NCBI RefSeq assembly: GCF_004923315.1
Contig: NZ_CP039644.1
Location: 186,001-250,000 of the forward strand
Length of the DNA stretch: 64,000 nucleotides
DNA from: Azospirillum sp. TSA2s
GTDB taxonomy: Bacteria; Pseudomonadota; Alphaproteobacteria; Azospirillales; Azospirillaceae
Direction: 5' to 3'
Shown: positions 51,946-60,063 of the stretch, in pieces
How positions within the stretch are numbered: position 1 is the stretch's first letter
Layout of the letters: each line of letters starts with the position of its first letter
Program-made: the position numbers and the translations under genes
The notes under the pieces: generated by a model
What the model saw: only the letters and a program-made list of their open reading frames with translations
What the model was told of the DNA's origin: nothing
Databases searched by the model: none

Positions 51946-52351
51946 GAAAATCCTCCAGGCCGGATGGGCGGACCGATGGATTCGGTGCCGGCCGGCTCTT
52001 GCTTGTGTGTGGCGTCGTGAAACGGGAACCAAAGCGGCGCACCGCCGCGAGAGGCTCCGATAAAACGAAACAGGCCCGGATGCGGGCATGTTCCAAAAGG
52101 CCGGCGTCCCTGGAAAAGGCCCCCTCCCGTCGGAACGGAGAAGGCGGGGAGCGAAGGCAGGGAAACGCACCGCGCAAGCGGTTTTCGACCTTTCCCCAGA
52201 TGGGGGCCGGGTCCTGGCTTTTCAAGCGTTCCGCTCCGCTTCTCCATCCGGCGACCGAACCTGAATGGAACGCGGGAAGCTCTCCCGTGGTTTCGTCTCC
52301 ACCGGCACAGCGGGCCTGATGGTCGGAACGGACGGGTGAAGGAGGGTGGCG
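51946..52351. other. Intergenic stretch
   Basis: 406 bases between the small hypothetical gene and the metallopeptidase, divergent. No gene signature. Some short GC-rich inverted repeats (for example CGGGA/TCCCG near 52270-52285) could be hairpins. Promoters for both flanking genes should lie here. Confidence 0.4.
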
Positions 52352-53287
52352 ATGCGGTGGCAGGGCGGACGGGAAAGCGAGAATGTCGAGGACCGCCGCG
52401 GGCAAGGGGGTGCCGGTGGCGGCCTCGGTGGCGGCTTCGGTGGGGGCGGCTTCGGCGGCAGGGGTGGCGGCATCCGCATCGGCAAGGGCGGGCTGGGCAT
52501 CGGCGGAGCCATCGTTCTGCTGGTGGTGTCGATGGTGCTGGGGGTCGACCCGACGGTGCTGCTGGGCGGCGGCGAGCAGGCGGACCAGGGCACGGCCGGG
52601 CGGACGCAGATCGGCGAGGCCGCCCCGCGCAGCCAGGCCGACGACGAGCTGAAGCGCTTCGTCTCCGTCGTGCTGGCCGACACCGAGGACACCTGGCAGG
52701 GCCTGTTCCAGCAGATGGGGCGCCAGTACCAGGACCCGACGCTGGTGCTGTTCACCGGCACGGTGTCGTCGGGCTGCGGCCGGGCGCAGGCGGCGATGGG
52801 GCCCTTCTACTGCCCGATGGACCGCAAGCTCTACATCGACCTCGGCTTCTACCGCGAGCTGCGCGACCGCTTCCAGGCGCCCGGCGACTTCGCCCAGGCC
52901 TATGTCATCGCCCATGAGGTCGGCCACCATGTGCAGAACCTGCTGGGCATCTCCGACAAGGTGCAGGCAGCCCAGCAGCGCGTGCGCGATCAGGCCGAGG
53001 CCAACGCCCTGTCGGTGCGGCTGGAGCTGCAGGCCGACTGCTTCGCCGGCATCTGGGGCAACCACGCCAACCGCGACCGTAAGATGCTGGAGCCCGGCGA
53101 CGTCGAGGAGGCGCTGACCGCCGCCAGTGCCATCGGCGACGACCGCCTGCAGCGTCAGGCGCGCGGCACCGTCAGTCCCGACAGCTTCACCCACGGCAGC
53201 TCCGCCCAGCGCGTCCGCTGGTTCCGCACCGGCCTGGAAAGCGGCCGGCTGGAAGCCTGCGACACCTTCGGGGCGGACCGGCTGTGA
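52352..53287 (+). CDS. Neutral zinc metallopeptidase (YpfJ/KPN_02809 type)
   Basis: A 311-residue membrane-anchored metallopeptidase-like protein. Gly-rich head ([20 protein letters not shown]), one membrane helix at about 50-65 ([18 protein letters not shown]), then the family body: [40 protein letters not shown], and the HExxH zinc motif [14 protein letters not shown] near residue 187, with [17 protein letters not shown] as the third-ligand region. The end [12 protein letters not shown] is typical. Substrates are unknown. The longer upstream frame is not used. Confidence 0.9.
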   Translation: MRWQGGRESENVEDRRGQGGAGGGLGGGFGGGGFGGRGGGIRIGKGGLGIGGAIVLLVVSMVLGVDPTVLLGGGEQADQGTAGRTQIGEAAPRSQADDELKRFVSVVLADTEDTWQGLFQQMGRQYQDPTLVLFTGTVSSGCGRAQAAMGPFYCPMDRKLYIDLGFYRELRDRFQAPGDFAQAYVIAHEVGHHVQNLLGISDKVQAAQQRVRDQAEANALSVRLELQADCFAGIWGNHANRDRKMLEPGDVEEALTAASAIGDDRLQRQARGTVSPDSFTHGSSAQRVRWFRTGLESGRLEACDTFGADRL

Positions 53288-53293
53288 GGGGAA

Positions 53294-53410
53294 GTGGGCT
53301 TGGCCGTTATCCGTTACATAACGCATAATACTCCGCGAGGGGACGCGGATGCCGATCTCCTGACTGCTCCCGGAGAGCCCTACGACGTCGCGATCGCCGA
53401 CTACCATTGA
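53294..53410 (+). pseudogene. HigB toxin remnant (C-terminus only)
   Basis: The last 13 residues before the stop, PGEPYDVAIADYH, match the typical HigB/RelE end (xxYDVxxxDYH) just before a HigA start. The upstream part in the same frame (from a GTG at 53294) does not look like HigB. About 70-80 residues of toxin are missing, so the toxin is lost. Stop codon 8 bases before the higA ATG, the usual spacing. Confidence 0.6.
53305..53323. promoter_or_regulatory. Inverted repeat upstream of higA
   Basis: Arms CGTTAT and ATAACG with a 7-base spacer, about 95 bases before higA. HigA proteins often bind such palindromes at their promoter; which is the case here is unproven. Confidence 0.35.
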
Positions 53411-53418
53411 GGTGCGTC

Positions 53419-53736
53419 ATGAGCCATCCCGCCATCGACAATCTGCCGCCCATCCATCCCGGCGAGCTTCTGCGCGACGAGTTGGAGGCGTTGGGCTTGA
53501 GCGCCCGGCGCTTTGCCGAGCATATCGGCGTGCCGCCCAACGCGGTGACCGAGATCATGAAAGGCGAACGCCGGATCACCGCCCCGATGGCGCTGAGACT
53601 GGGCAAGGCCTTCGGAACCGACGCGCGCTACTGGACCAACCTGCAGAGCATCTTCGAGACCAAGGTCGCGCGGGCGGAGATCGGCGACGCGCTGGACGCC
53701 ATTCAGCCGCTGCCGCATCTGGGCAAGGCGGCCTAA
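53419..53736 (+). CDS. higA: HigA-type antitoxin / XRE regulator
   Basis: A 105-residue HTH protein of HigA type: LPPIHPGELLRDELEALGLS, ARRFAEHIGVPPNAVTEIMK, GERRITAPMALRLGKAFGTD, RYWTNLQSIFETKVARAEIG. All HigA hallmarks are complete (IHPGE, RIT, YWxNLQ). Since the partner toxin is reduced to a remnant, it is probably a solitary regulator. Its 3' end overlaps the convergent downstream gene by 4 bases. Confidence 0.88.
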   Translation: MSHPAIDNLPPIHPGELLRDELEALGLSARRFAEHIGVPPNAVTEIMKGERRITAPMALRLGKAFGTDARYWTNLQSIFETKVARAEIGDALDAIQPLPHLGKAA

Positions 53737-54599
53737 CTTCCCGCCCCGCGCATGAGCCGCAGATAGTCGAGCACGCGGGCGGTGCGCCAGTCGGGGGCGG
53801 TCCAGCAGGCGGCTTCCCGCGCGCGGCGGCAGGCGGCCACCGCTTCCAAGCGGGGCTGGCCGGTCAGCGGTCGCAGGTCGGCGGGGATGGTGGACACACA
53901 GGCGGCGGCAAGCTCCGCCGGCGGGGCGGGGCCGGTCTCCAGCCAGCGTTCGGCATCCCGGAAGCGGTCGCGGCACATCAGCGCGATCATGTAGTCGCAG
54001 GCCGATTGCAGGCCGGGCGCCAGCCGGCCTGGGCTGACCGACAGCACCGGCAGCAGGGGGGCCAGCGTCGGCGCCAGATGGTTGGCGTAGAGCGTCGCCC
54101 CCCAATAGCGCTCCGCCGTCCGGCGGAAATGGTCGAGGTCGCGCACCGGCACCAGTCCGGACTCCCCGATGGGCAGGATTTCCACCTTCGGCTTGGTGAC
54201 CACCACCGTGTCGTTCGAGACGTCGACATAGAGCGCGCCGACCTGCAGCGCGTTCTGGAAATACTGGTCGCGCAGCACGCCCCAGACGCTTTGCAGCACG
54301 CCGCCTTCCCCAACGAAGGCGTGCAGCGCGCGTTCCACTGGGCCGGCCGGCTGGGCCAGACGCTGCGACAGTCGGGCGAAGAGGTCGCGGGTGATCTCCT
54401 CGCAGCGGCCATAGGGATAGGGCTTGCCGCCGGCCGGCGGCAGGCCGGCGAGCGCTCGGTCGCTTTCTTCGCGCAGAGCCATGAAATAGCCGTACAGCGC
54501 AGCCCCGTCGCTCCCCAGATGGCGGGCGGTCAGCGCCGACTGGCGGTCGTCCACCGGGGCGATCTGCTGGGGCAGGAGGGGCGGGGAGTGCGGCGTCAT
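53733..54599 (-). CDS. Hypothetical protein
   Basis: A 288-residue soluble protein, no signal or membrane helix. Readable parts: GAALYGYFMALREESDRALA, YPYGRCEEITRDLFARLSQR, VGALYVDVSNDTVVVTKPKV, EILPIGESGLVPVRDLDHFR, ANHLAPTLAPLLPVLSVSPG. The even high-GC codon use and long frame mark it as real. It resembles unnamed Azospirillum/Rhodospirillum proteins in style, but I assign no function. The start at 54599 is preferred; more upstream codons are open but look non-coding. Divergent from the dehydrogenase. Confidence 0.65.
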   Translation of the reverse strand: MTPHSPPLLPQQIAPVDDRQSALTARHLGSDGAALYGYFMALREESDRALAGLPPAGGKPYPYGRCEEITRDLFARLSQRLAQPAGPVERALHAFVGEGGVLQSVWGVLRDQYFQNALQVGALYVDVSNDTVVVTKPKVEILPIGESGLVPVRDLDHFRRTAERYWGATLYANHLAPTLAPLLPVLSVSPGRLAPGLQSACDYMIALMCRDRFRDAERWLETGPAPPAELAAACVSTIPADLRPLTGQPRLEAVAACRRAREAACWTAPDWRTARVLDYLRLMRGAGS

Positions 54600-54820
54600 G
54601 GCGGGCAGGATCCGGGGTTTCCCGAAGGTTGGCGTTTTCAGGGAAGTTGGCACCCTTCGCCCTCCCGGCGCCAGAGTTTCCGATCCCCGGCACCCATGCG
54701 GACCGAGGGGTTGCGCAAAGCTGCGCCGGCCGTCACACATTCGGCTGCCGCAGGCGGAACAGCCGTCCGGGCAGCCCGGCCTTCGAGGCCCAGTCCTTCA
54801 AAGCGTCGATACGGAACGTC

Positions 54821-56188
54821 ATGATGAGCACAGCGGACACCTCGCCCGATTTCCAGGCGCCCGACATCCAGTCTCTGGAAAGCGCCTATCGCGGCCGTAG
54901 CGCGCGGGTGGCGGTGGTCGGGCTCGGCTATGTCGGGCTGCCGCTGGCCCTGGCGCTGACCGGGGCCGGCTTCGCGGTCACCGGCTTCGACATCGACCCG
55001 GCCAAGGCGGCGGCGCTGAACGGCGGACGCTCCTACATCCGGCAGATCGCCGACGGCCGCGTCGCCGAAGCGGTGGCGACCGGGCGGTTCCGGGCGACGA
55101 TCGACGCCGACGAGTTCGCCGCCTGCGACGCCGTGATCGTCTGCGTCCCCACCCCGCTGTCGCCGCAGCGCGAGCCCGATCTGAGCTTCGTCGAGGCCTC
55201 CACCCGGCTGATCCGCGACCGGCTGCGCCGGGGCCAACTGGTGGTTCTGGAATCGACCACCTGGCCCGGCACCACCGACGAGGTGATGCGGCCGATCCTG
55301 GAGGAGACCGGGCTGGTCAGCGGGCGCGACTTCTTCCTGGCCTATTCGCCCGAGCGCGAGGATCCCGGCAACATCAGCTTCACCACCAGCACCATCCCCA
55401 AGGTGGTGGGCGGCGACGACGAGGGCGCGCGGCGGCTGGCGGTGGCGCTCTACGAGCAGGTGGTGCCTCAGGTGGTTCCGGTGTCCGGCACGCGGGCGGC
55501 GGAGGCGACCAAGCTGACCGAGAACATCTTCCGCTCCGTCAACATCGCCCTGGTGAACGAGCTGAAGATCGTCTTCGAGCCGATGGGCATCGACATCTGG
55601 GAGGTGATCGAGGCGGCGAAGACCAAGCCCTTCGGCTTCATGCCCTTCTATCCCGGTCCCGGGCTGGGCGGCCACTGCATCCCCATCGACCCCTTCTATC
55701 TGACCTGGAAGGCGCGGGAGTACCAGATCTCCACCCGCTTCATCGAACTGGCGGGAGAGGTCAACACGATGATGCCGCGCCATGTGGTGGACCGGCTCGC
55801 CCTGGCGCTCGACCGCCGCGCCGGCATCGGGTTGAGCCGGGCGCGCATCCTGTTGGTCGGCATGGCCTACAAGAAGAACGTCGACGACAGCCGGGAATCG
55901 CCAGGGCTGCGGCTGATGGAGATGCTGCTGGAGCGCGGGGCGGCGGTCGAATACCACGACCCCTTCATCCCGGTGCTGCCGGTCACCCGCGAGCATGCGG
56001 CGCTTGCCGGCCGGACCTCCATCACCTGGACGGCGGAGCGGCTTGCCGGCTTCGACGCTGCGGTGATCGTCACCGACCATGACGGCATCGACTATCACAG
56101 CCTCGCCGCCCACTGCCCGTTGGTGGTCGACACCCGCAACGCCATGCGCGCCGTCGAGGGCTTCGCCGGCCGCATCGTGAAGGCTTGA
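54821..56188 (+). CDS. UDP-sugar 6-dehydrogenase (UDP-glucose/UDP-ManNAc type)
   Basis: A 455-residue NAD-dependent four-electron dehydrogenase for surface polysaccharide precursors. The Rossmann motif is VAVVGLGYVGLPLALALTGA (about 28-48), then FDIDPAKAAAL, AVIVCVPTPLSPQREPDLSF, STTWPGTTDEVM and YSPEREDPGNISFTTSTIPK. Catalytic Cys near 286 in PGPGLGGHCIPIDPFYLTW. The C-terminal domain has VGMAYKKNVDDSRESPGLRL and VIVTDHDGIDYHSL. The WecC/VipA-type text suggests a UDP-HexNAc or UDP-Glc substrate; the exact one is not clear. Start ATG at 54821 or 54824. Confidence 0.9.
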   Translation: MMSTADTSPDFQAPDIQSLESAYRGRSARVAVVGLGYVGLPLALALTGAGFAVTGFDIDPAKAAALNGGRSYIRQIADGRVAEAVATGRFRATIDADEFAACDAVIVCVPTPLSPQREPDLSFVEASTRLIRDRLRRGQLVVLESTTWPGTTDEVMRPILEETGLVSGRDFFLAYSPEREDPGNISFTTSTIPKVVGGDDEGARRLAVALYEQVVPQVVPVSGTRAAEATKLTENIFRSVNIALVNELKIVFEPMGIDIWEVIEAAKTKPFGFMPFYPGPGLGGHCIPIDPFYLTWKAREYQISTRFIELAGEVNTMMPRHVVDRLALALDRRAGIGLSRARILLVGMAYKKNVDDSRESPGLRLMEMLLERGAAVEYHDPFIPVLPVTREHAALAGRTSITWTAERLAGFDAAVIVTDHDGIDYHSLAAHCPLVVDTRNAMRAVEGFAGRIVKA

Positions 56189-56246
56189 GGGAAAGACCCA
56201 CGGGAGGAGGGCGGGCCGCCTCCTTCCCGCGGGCCGGCTCCGGTGA

Positions 56247-56945
56247 TCAGAGTTCTTCCTCGCCCCCGAAATCGCTGCCGAAATCGCCCCAGCCGCTGTC
56301 CTCGACCGCCTGTTCGGCATGGTCGGTGGCGGCGGTCGCTGCATCGGTCGCCGCACCGGCGGCCTCGCTGGCCATCGCCTCGCCGCCGGAGAGCATGCTG
56401 GACAGCGCGCTGCCGATCAGCACGCCGCCGGCCACGCCGGCCGCCGTCTGCATGGCGCCGGCCATGAAGCCGCCGCCGGCCCGCGGCTGCTGGGCATAGC
56501 CGGCGACGCGGGGATCGCCATAGACAGGGGCGCCGGCAGCGGCAGCCGGACGGCTCCAGGGCGAACCCGGCGGCATGGCGGCCTGGGCGGCGGCAGGATG
56601 CTGGTACTGGGGCTGGGATTGAGGCTGGGACGCCGGCCGGCCGCCGCCGAACAGGCTGCCGAACAAGCCGCCACCGCCGGACTGGGCCGGAGCGGCGGGG
56701 CGCTCGCGCAGCTGGCGCTCCAGCTCCTCGTTGCGGCCTTGCGAGGCGGCGAGCGCCTGTTCCATCATCACGATGGCCTGGGCCATCAGATAGGGGGCGG
56801 CCGGCTGGCGGGCGATGCGCTCGCGGATCAGCGCCTCGGCCTCGGGATCGCGCGGGCCGGATTGCGCCTCGGCCTGATGCAGCTTGGCGAACAGGTCGTC
56901 GATGATCTGGCGTTCGGTCTGGTCCATGGCGATGATCATTCTCAT
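56247..56945 (-). CDS. DUF2076 protein
   Basis: A protein of about 230 residues. The family start DQTERQIIDDLFAKLHQAEA with PAAPYLMAQAIVMMEQALAA is helical, then a Gly/Pro/Gln linker with GGGGLFGSLFGGG, a hydrophobic patch AAGVAGGVLIGSALSSMLSG, and an acidic tail WGDFGSDFGGEEEL. The ATG at 56927 is closest to the family start; ATG at 56945 is also possible. Function unknown; homologues are often near cell-envelope or stress genes. Confidence 0.8.
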   Translation of the reverse strand: MRMIIAMDQTERQIIDDLFAKLHQAEAQSGPRDPEAEALIRERIARQPAAPYLMAQAIVMMEQALAASQGRNEELERQLRERPAAPAQSGGGGLFGSLFGGGRPASQPQSQPQYQHPAAAQAAMPPGSPWSRPAAAAGAPVYGDPRVAGYAQQPRAGGGFMAGAMQTAAGVAGGVLIGSALSSMLSGGEAMASEAAGAATDAATAATDHAEQAVEDSGWGDFGSDFGGEEEL

Positions 56946-57328
56946 GAAATGGTTGCGGGAAAGGTTTCGCTGCCGGCGACGTCGCCCCGCAGGGGCGCAA
57001 GGCTGCGGCCGCGCGCCGGAGGGGCGACGTGCGTTGGGCAGGCGTCGGAAGCGGGAAGGGCCGGGATCGGGAGCTGGTGTTCCGGCGAAGGGGTCGGGGA
57101 AAAGGACATCGCTCCCTCCAAGTGCGGTCACGCCCGTCGGCGCAAAAGCAGGTGAAGAGATCCGACATCGCGACCACGTCTAAGTCGCCAGAGGGGCCCG
57201 GATCCAAGTGATGAGCACGTGGCCCCGTCCCGCTTTCCTGTCAAGACGGCGCCCGAACAATTTCCCCCAGAAAGGAGCCGGCGACGGGCCGACCTTGTCG
57301 TGACGATTCCTCCCCTCTTATAAGGGGG
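56946..57328. other. Intergenic stretch with a promoter-proximal hairpin
   Basis: 383 bases between the DUF2076 gene and a TPR fragment. Just before the fragment's ATG (57309-57327) lies CCCCTCTTATAAGGGGG, a short hairpin containing a TATAAG box. Nothing else recognised. Confidence 0.4.
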
Positions 57329-57451
57329 ATGGCAACATTGCAGGAAGCCCTGGTCGCGGCGCTGGATCATCAGGAGGCCGGGCGCTTCGCCAAGGCCGAC
57401 ACCCTGTATCGCCGCATCCTCGACGCCGCCCCCGGCCATCCCCATCATGGA
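57329..57451 (+). pseudogene. N-terminal fragment of a TPR protein
   Basis: About 40 residues, ATLQEALVAALDHQEAGRFA then KADTLYRRILDAAPGHPHH, are the typical first repeat of azospirillar TPR or TPR-glycosyltransferase proteins. The match stops sharply and is followed by an IS-end-like sequence (57461-57492). The frame accidentally stays open into the radical SAM gene. Interpreted as a gene truncated by insertion or deletion. Confidence 0.6.
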
Positions 57452-57460
57452 CGCCGAAGG

Positions 57461-57492
57461 GGACTGCCCGCTTTAGCCGGCGGAGTGATCAC
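57461..57492 (+). repeat. IS200/IS605-type right-end remnant
   Basis: GGACTGCCCGCTTTAGCCGG followed by CGGAGTGATCAC. The last bases match the right end of the intact TnpB element at 58776 (GGCGATGGAGTGTTCAC on the minus strand) in pattern GGCG-GAGTG-TCAC, and CCGC/GCGG can form a stem. It sits where the TPR fragment ends. No transposase gene adjoins. Confidence 0.4.
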
Positions 57493-57559
57493 TCGGCTTG
57501 CCTTTTGCTCTCAAAAGAACATATTGCGAACATCTTCAAGGGAGAGGGAAGCCTCCACG

Positions 57560-58771
57560 GTGGATGACGCGCTGCTCGACAAGCTCGAAATTCTCGCCGA
57601 CGCGGCGAAGTACGACGCCTCCTGCGCGTCGTCGGGGGCGAAGCGGCGGACGGGCGGGCCGGACGGCATCGGTTCGACCACCGGGGCCGGCATCTGCCAC
57701 GCCTATACACCGGACGGGCGCTGCGTCTCGCTGCTCAAGATCCTGCTGACCAACTATTGCCTGTTCGACTGCGCCTACTGCATCAACCGCCGCTCCTCCA
57801 ACGTGCGCCGCGCGCGGTTCAGCGTCGACGAGGTGGTGCGGCTGACGCTGGGTTTCTACAAGCGCAATTGCATCGAGGGGCTGTTCCTGTCCTCCGGCAT
57901 CATCCGCTCGCCCGATTACACGATGGAGCAGCTGATGCTGGTGGCGCGCACGCTGCGGCGCGATCATGGCTTCGCCGGCTACATCCACCTGAAGACGATA
58001 CCGGAGGCCAGCCCCTGGCTGATCGAACAGGCCGGGCTGTGGGCCGACCGGCTGTCGATCAATCTGGAACTCGCCTCCGACCGCAGCCTGAAGGAGTTCG
58101 CGCCGGAGAAAGACGGCACCGCGATCAAGGCGGTGATGGGGCAGGTCGGCGAACGCATCCTGGAGGCCAAGGAGGAGAAGCGGCGTTTCTCCCCCGCCGG
58201 GCAGAGCACCCAGATGATCGTCGGCGCCGACGCCTCCACCGACCTGTCGGTGCTGGAGACCAGCGACACGCTCTATCGCCGCTACGGGCTGCGGCGGGTC
58301 TATTATTCCGCCTTCAGCCCGATCCCGGAGGCGAGTTCCGCCCTGCCGGCCAAGCCGCCGCCACTGCAGCGCGAGAACCGGCTGTACCAGGCCGACTGGC
58401 TGCTGCGCTATTACGGCTTCACGGTGGAGGAGATCGCCGCCGGGGGCGAGGGCGGGATGCTGGATCTGGGCATCGACCCCAAGCTGGCCTGGGCGCTGAA
58501 GAACCGCGAGCGTTTCCCGGTCGACGTCAACAGCGCCGACCGCGAGATGCTGCTGCGCGTGCCGGGGCTGGGGGCGCGGGCGGTCGACAAGATCGTCGAG
58601 GCGCGGCGCCACACCAATTTGCGGCTGGAGGATGTAGCGCGGCTGTCGTCGGGGCTGAAGCGGGCACGCGCCTTCCTGATCGCCGCCGACCACCATCCGG
58701 GCGGGCTGACCGACCGCGCCGACCTGCGGCAACGGCTGGTGGCGCCGCCCAAGCAGCTCAGCCTGTTCTGA
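57560..58771 (+). CDS. Radical SAM protein of the UDG-linked DNA-modification family
   Basis: A 403-residue enzyme of the family often named putative DNA modification/repair radical SAM protein (TIGR03916). The GTG at 57560 gives the normal start VDDALLDKLEILADAAKYDA followed by SCASSG. Cluster Cys: C67-x3-C71-x2-C74 in LTNYCLFDCAYCINRR. Then IHLKTIPEASPWLIEQAG, STQMIVGADASTDLSVLETS, RVYYSAFSPIPEASSALP, and a C-terminal helix-hairpin-helix (DREMLLRVPGLGARAVDKIV) for DNA contact. Its usual partner, a TIGR03915/UDG protein, lies at 60064, separated here by a TnpB element. Reaction unknown. Confidence 0.88.
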   Translation: MDDALLDKLEILADAAKYDASCASSGAKRRTGGPDGIGSTTGAGICHAYTPDGRCVSLLKILLTNYCLFDCAYCINRRSSNVRRARFSVDEVVRLTLGFYKRNCIEGLFLSSGIIRSPDYTMEQLMLVARTLRRDHGFAGYIHLKTIPEASPWLIEQAGLWADRLSINLELASDRSLKEFAPEKDGTAIKAVMGQVGERILEAKEEKRRFSPAGQSTQMIVGADASTDLSVLETSDTLYRRYGLRRVYYSAFSPIPEASSALPAKPPPLQRENRLYQADWLLRYYGFTVEEIAAGGEGGMLDLGIDPKLAWALKNRERFPVDVNSADREMLLRVPGLGARAVDKIVEARRHTNLRLEDVARLSSGLKRARAFLIAADHHPGGLTDRADLRQRLVAPPKQLSLF

Positions 58772-58775
58772 CCCG

Positions 58776-60000
58776 TGAACACTCCATCGCCCGAAGACGA
58801 CGGCTTCTCAGTCGAGCTAGGCGGCGCCCCGCTGGCTTGGCGACTGAAGGCCGGTTCCCGGCCCCATTCCCTGCGCCCGCTGCAGAATCACGACGGCCGC
58901 CGCGATATCGCGATCCATCACGCAGCCACACGGGCATTTGTGAAGGCGATCGCTGAGCGTCTTGGCGACACCGGCTCCGCAGGCCGGGCAGGTCTGACTC
59001 GTGCCTCGAGGGTCCACCACCTCCACACGGGTACCGGCGCTTACAGCCTTGTACTCGAGGAAGCGGCGGAGTTGGCCCCACGCGGCATTGTAAACCGCTT
59101 TGGCCAGCATCGACCGAGCCAGACGGTCGACGCTCAGGTCCTCCAAAGCGATGACGGCGTAGCGCTCCACCAGGGAGCGCGACAGCTTATGCAGGACATC
59201 GCGGCGCTGGTTGGCGGTGTGAGCGCCGTGGCGGGCAAGCCGGTGCCTGGCCTTGAGCCGGCGCTTGCTGCCCCGCGTGCAGCGGGCAAGAGCGCGTTGA
59301 AGACGACGCTGTTTCTTGGCCGCGCGCTTGGTCCAGGGCGGTGTCTCAACGGTCTCCCCGTCCGAGGTGGCAATCAGGCTGGACAGCCCGACGTCGATGC
59401 CGACCGCGGCTCCGCCGTGCGGCGGCCCCTCCTGGTCAGGCAGTGCAACCTGAAAGCAGACGAACCATGTGCCGGCGGAGCGCGAAAGCACAGCGGTATT
59501 GACTCTGGCGGAGGCTGGAAAGCCACGATGCCATTTCACCTTGATCTCACCGGGCACGCCAATAACGCCGAGGTGCTTGCTCTTGCGGATCGTCAGCCCG
59601 TTGCCAACCCGGAACGCGGCACTGTCGAAGCGGCTCTTTGCCTGAAAACGTGGGAATCCGGCCTTGGCTTTGGTCTTCAAGCGGCGAAAAAAGGCCGTGA
59701 AGGCTTTGTCCAGTCGGCGGAGTACTTGTTGTGCGGCGGAGTAGCTGAATTGGGCCAGGCACTCGTCGGCGGCGCGCACCGCCTTCAACTCACTGGCCTG
59801 GTCGAGATAGCGCAGCGTCTTATGCTGACGCCGATAGGCTTCGATGCGCTGCTGAAGAGCCGCATTGTAGAGATCACAGAACGCCCCCAGCATTTCCGTC
59901 AGGACCGCTGCTTGGGCCTTGGTTGGATAAAGCCGGTACGTGTAGCTCCGCTGGATCATGCGGGGAGTCTAAAGTATGTTCTTGTTCTGTTCAATAAAAA
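58776..60000 (-). mobile_element. Solo-TnpB (IS1341-type) element
   Basis: One intact tnpB on the minus strand without tnpA. The right end is probably GTGAACACTCC (58776-58786), directly after the radical SAM stop codon; a short hairpin GAAG...CTTC (58794-58808) lies within. The left end falls between the TnpB start and about 60000 but was not defined. Confidence 0.7.
58817..59959 (-). CDS. tnpB: TnpB, RNA-guided endonuclease of the IS200/IS605 family
   Basis: A 380-residue, apparently complete TnpB. RuvC acids: D189 in GIDVGLSSLIATSDG, E273 in ALEDLSVDRLARS, D351 in MDRDIAAAVVIL. Zinc finger: C324-P-A-C327 and CPCGC (342-346). The N-terminus has SYTYRLYPTKAQAAVLTEML. In studied members TnpB, with an RNA from the element's right end, cuts the empty donor site next to a short motif. 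The RNA should overlap the gene's 3' end and extend toward 58776. An intact copy contrasts with the deleted one at 12767. Confidence 0.92.
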   Translation of the reverse strand: MIQRSYTYRLYPTKAQAAVLTEMLGAFCDLYNAALQQRIEAYRRQHKTLRYLDQASELKAVRAADECLAQFSYSAAQQVLRRLDKAFTAFFRRLKTKAKAGFPRFQAKSRFDSAAFRVGNGLTIRKSKHLGVIGVPGEIKVKWHRGFPASARVNTAVLSRSAGTWFVCFQVALPDQEGPPHGGAAVGIDVGLSSLIATSDGETVETPPWTKRAAKKQRRLQRALARCTRGSKRRLKARHRLARHGAHTANQRRDVLHKLSRSLVERYAVIALEDLSVDRLARSMLAKAVYNAAWGQLRRFLEYKAVSAGTRVEVVDPRGTSQTCPACGAGVAKTLSDRLHKCPCGCVMDRDIAAAVVILQRAQGMGPGTGLQSPSQRGAA

Positions 60001-60063
60001 TGGCGCCTCCAATGCCCTGTTTTGCTGCTCCCTTAAGATGGTAACCCCCAGTCGGAAGGTCTG

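Noticed and set aside
54638..56356. 572-residue frame opposite the UDP-sugar dehydrogenase
   Set aside because: Shadow; the plus strand has all dehydrogenase motifs including the catalytic Cys.
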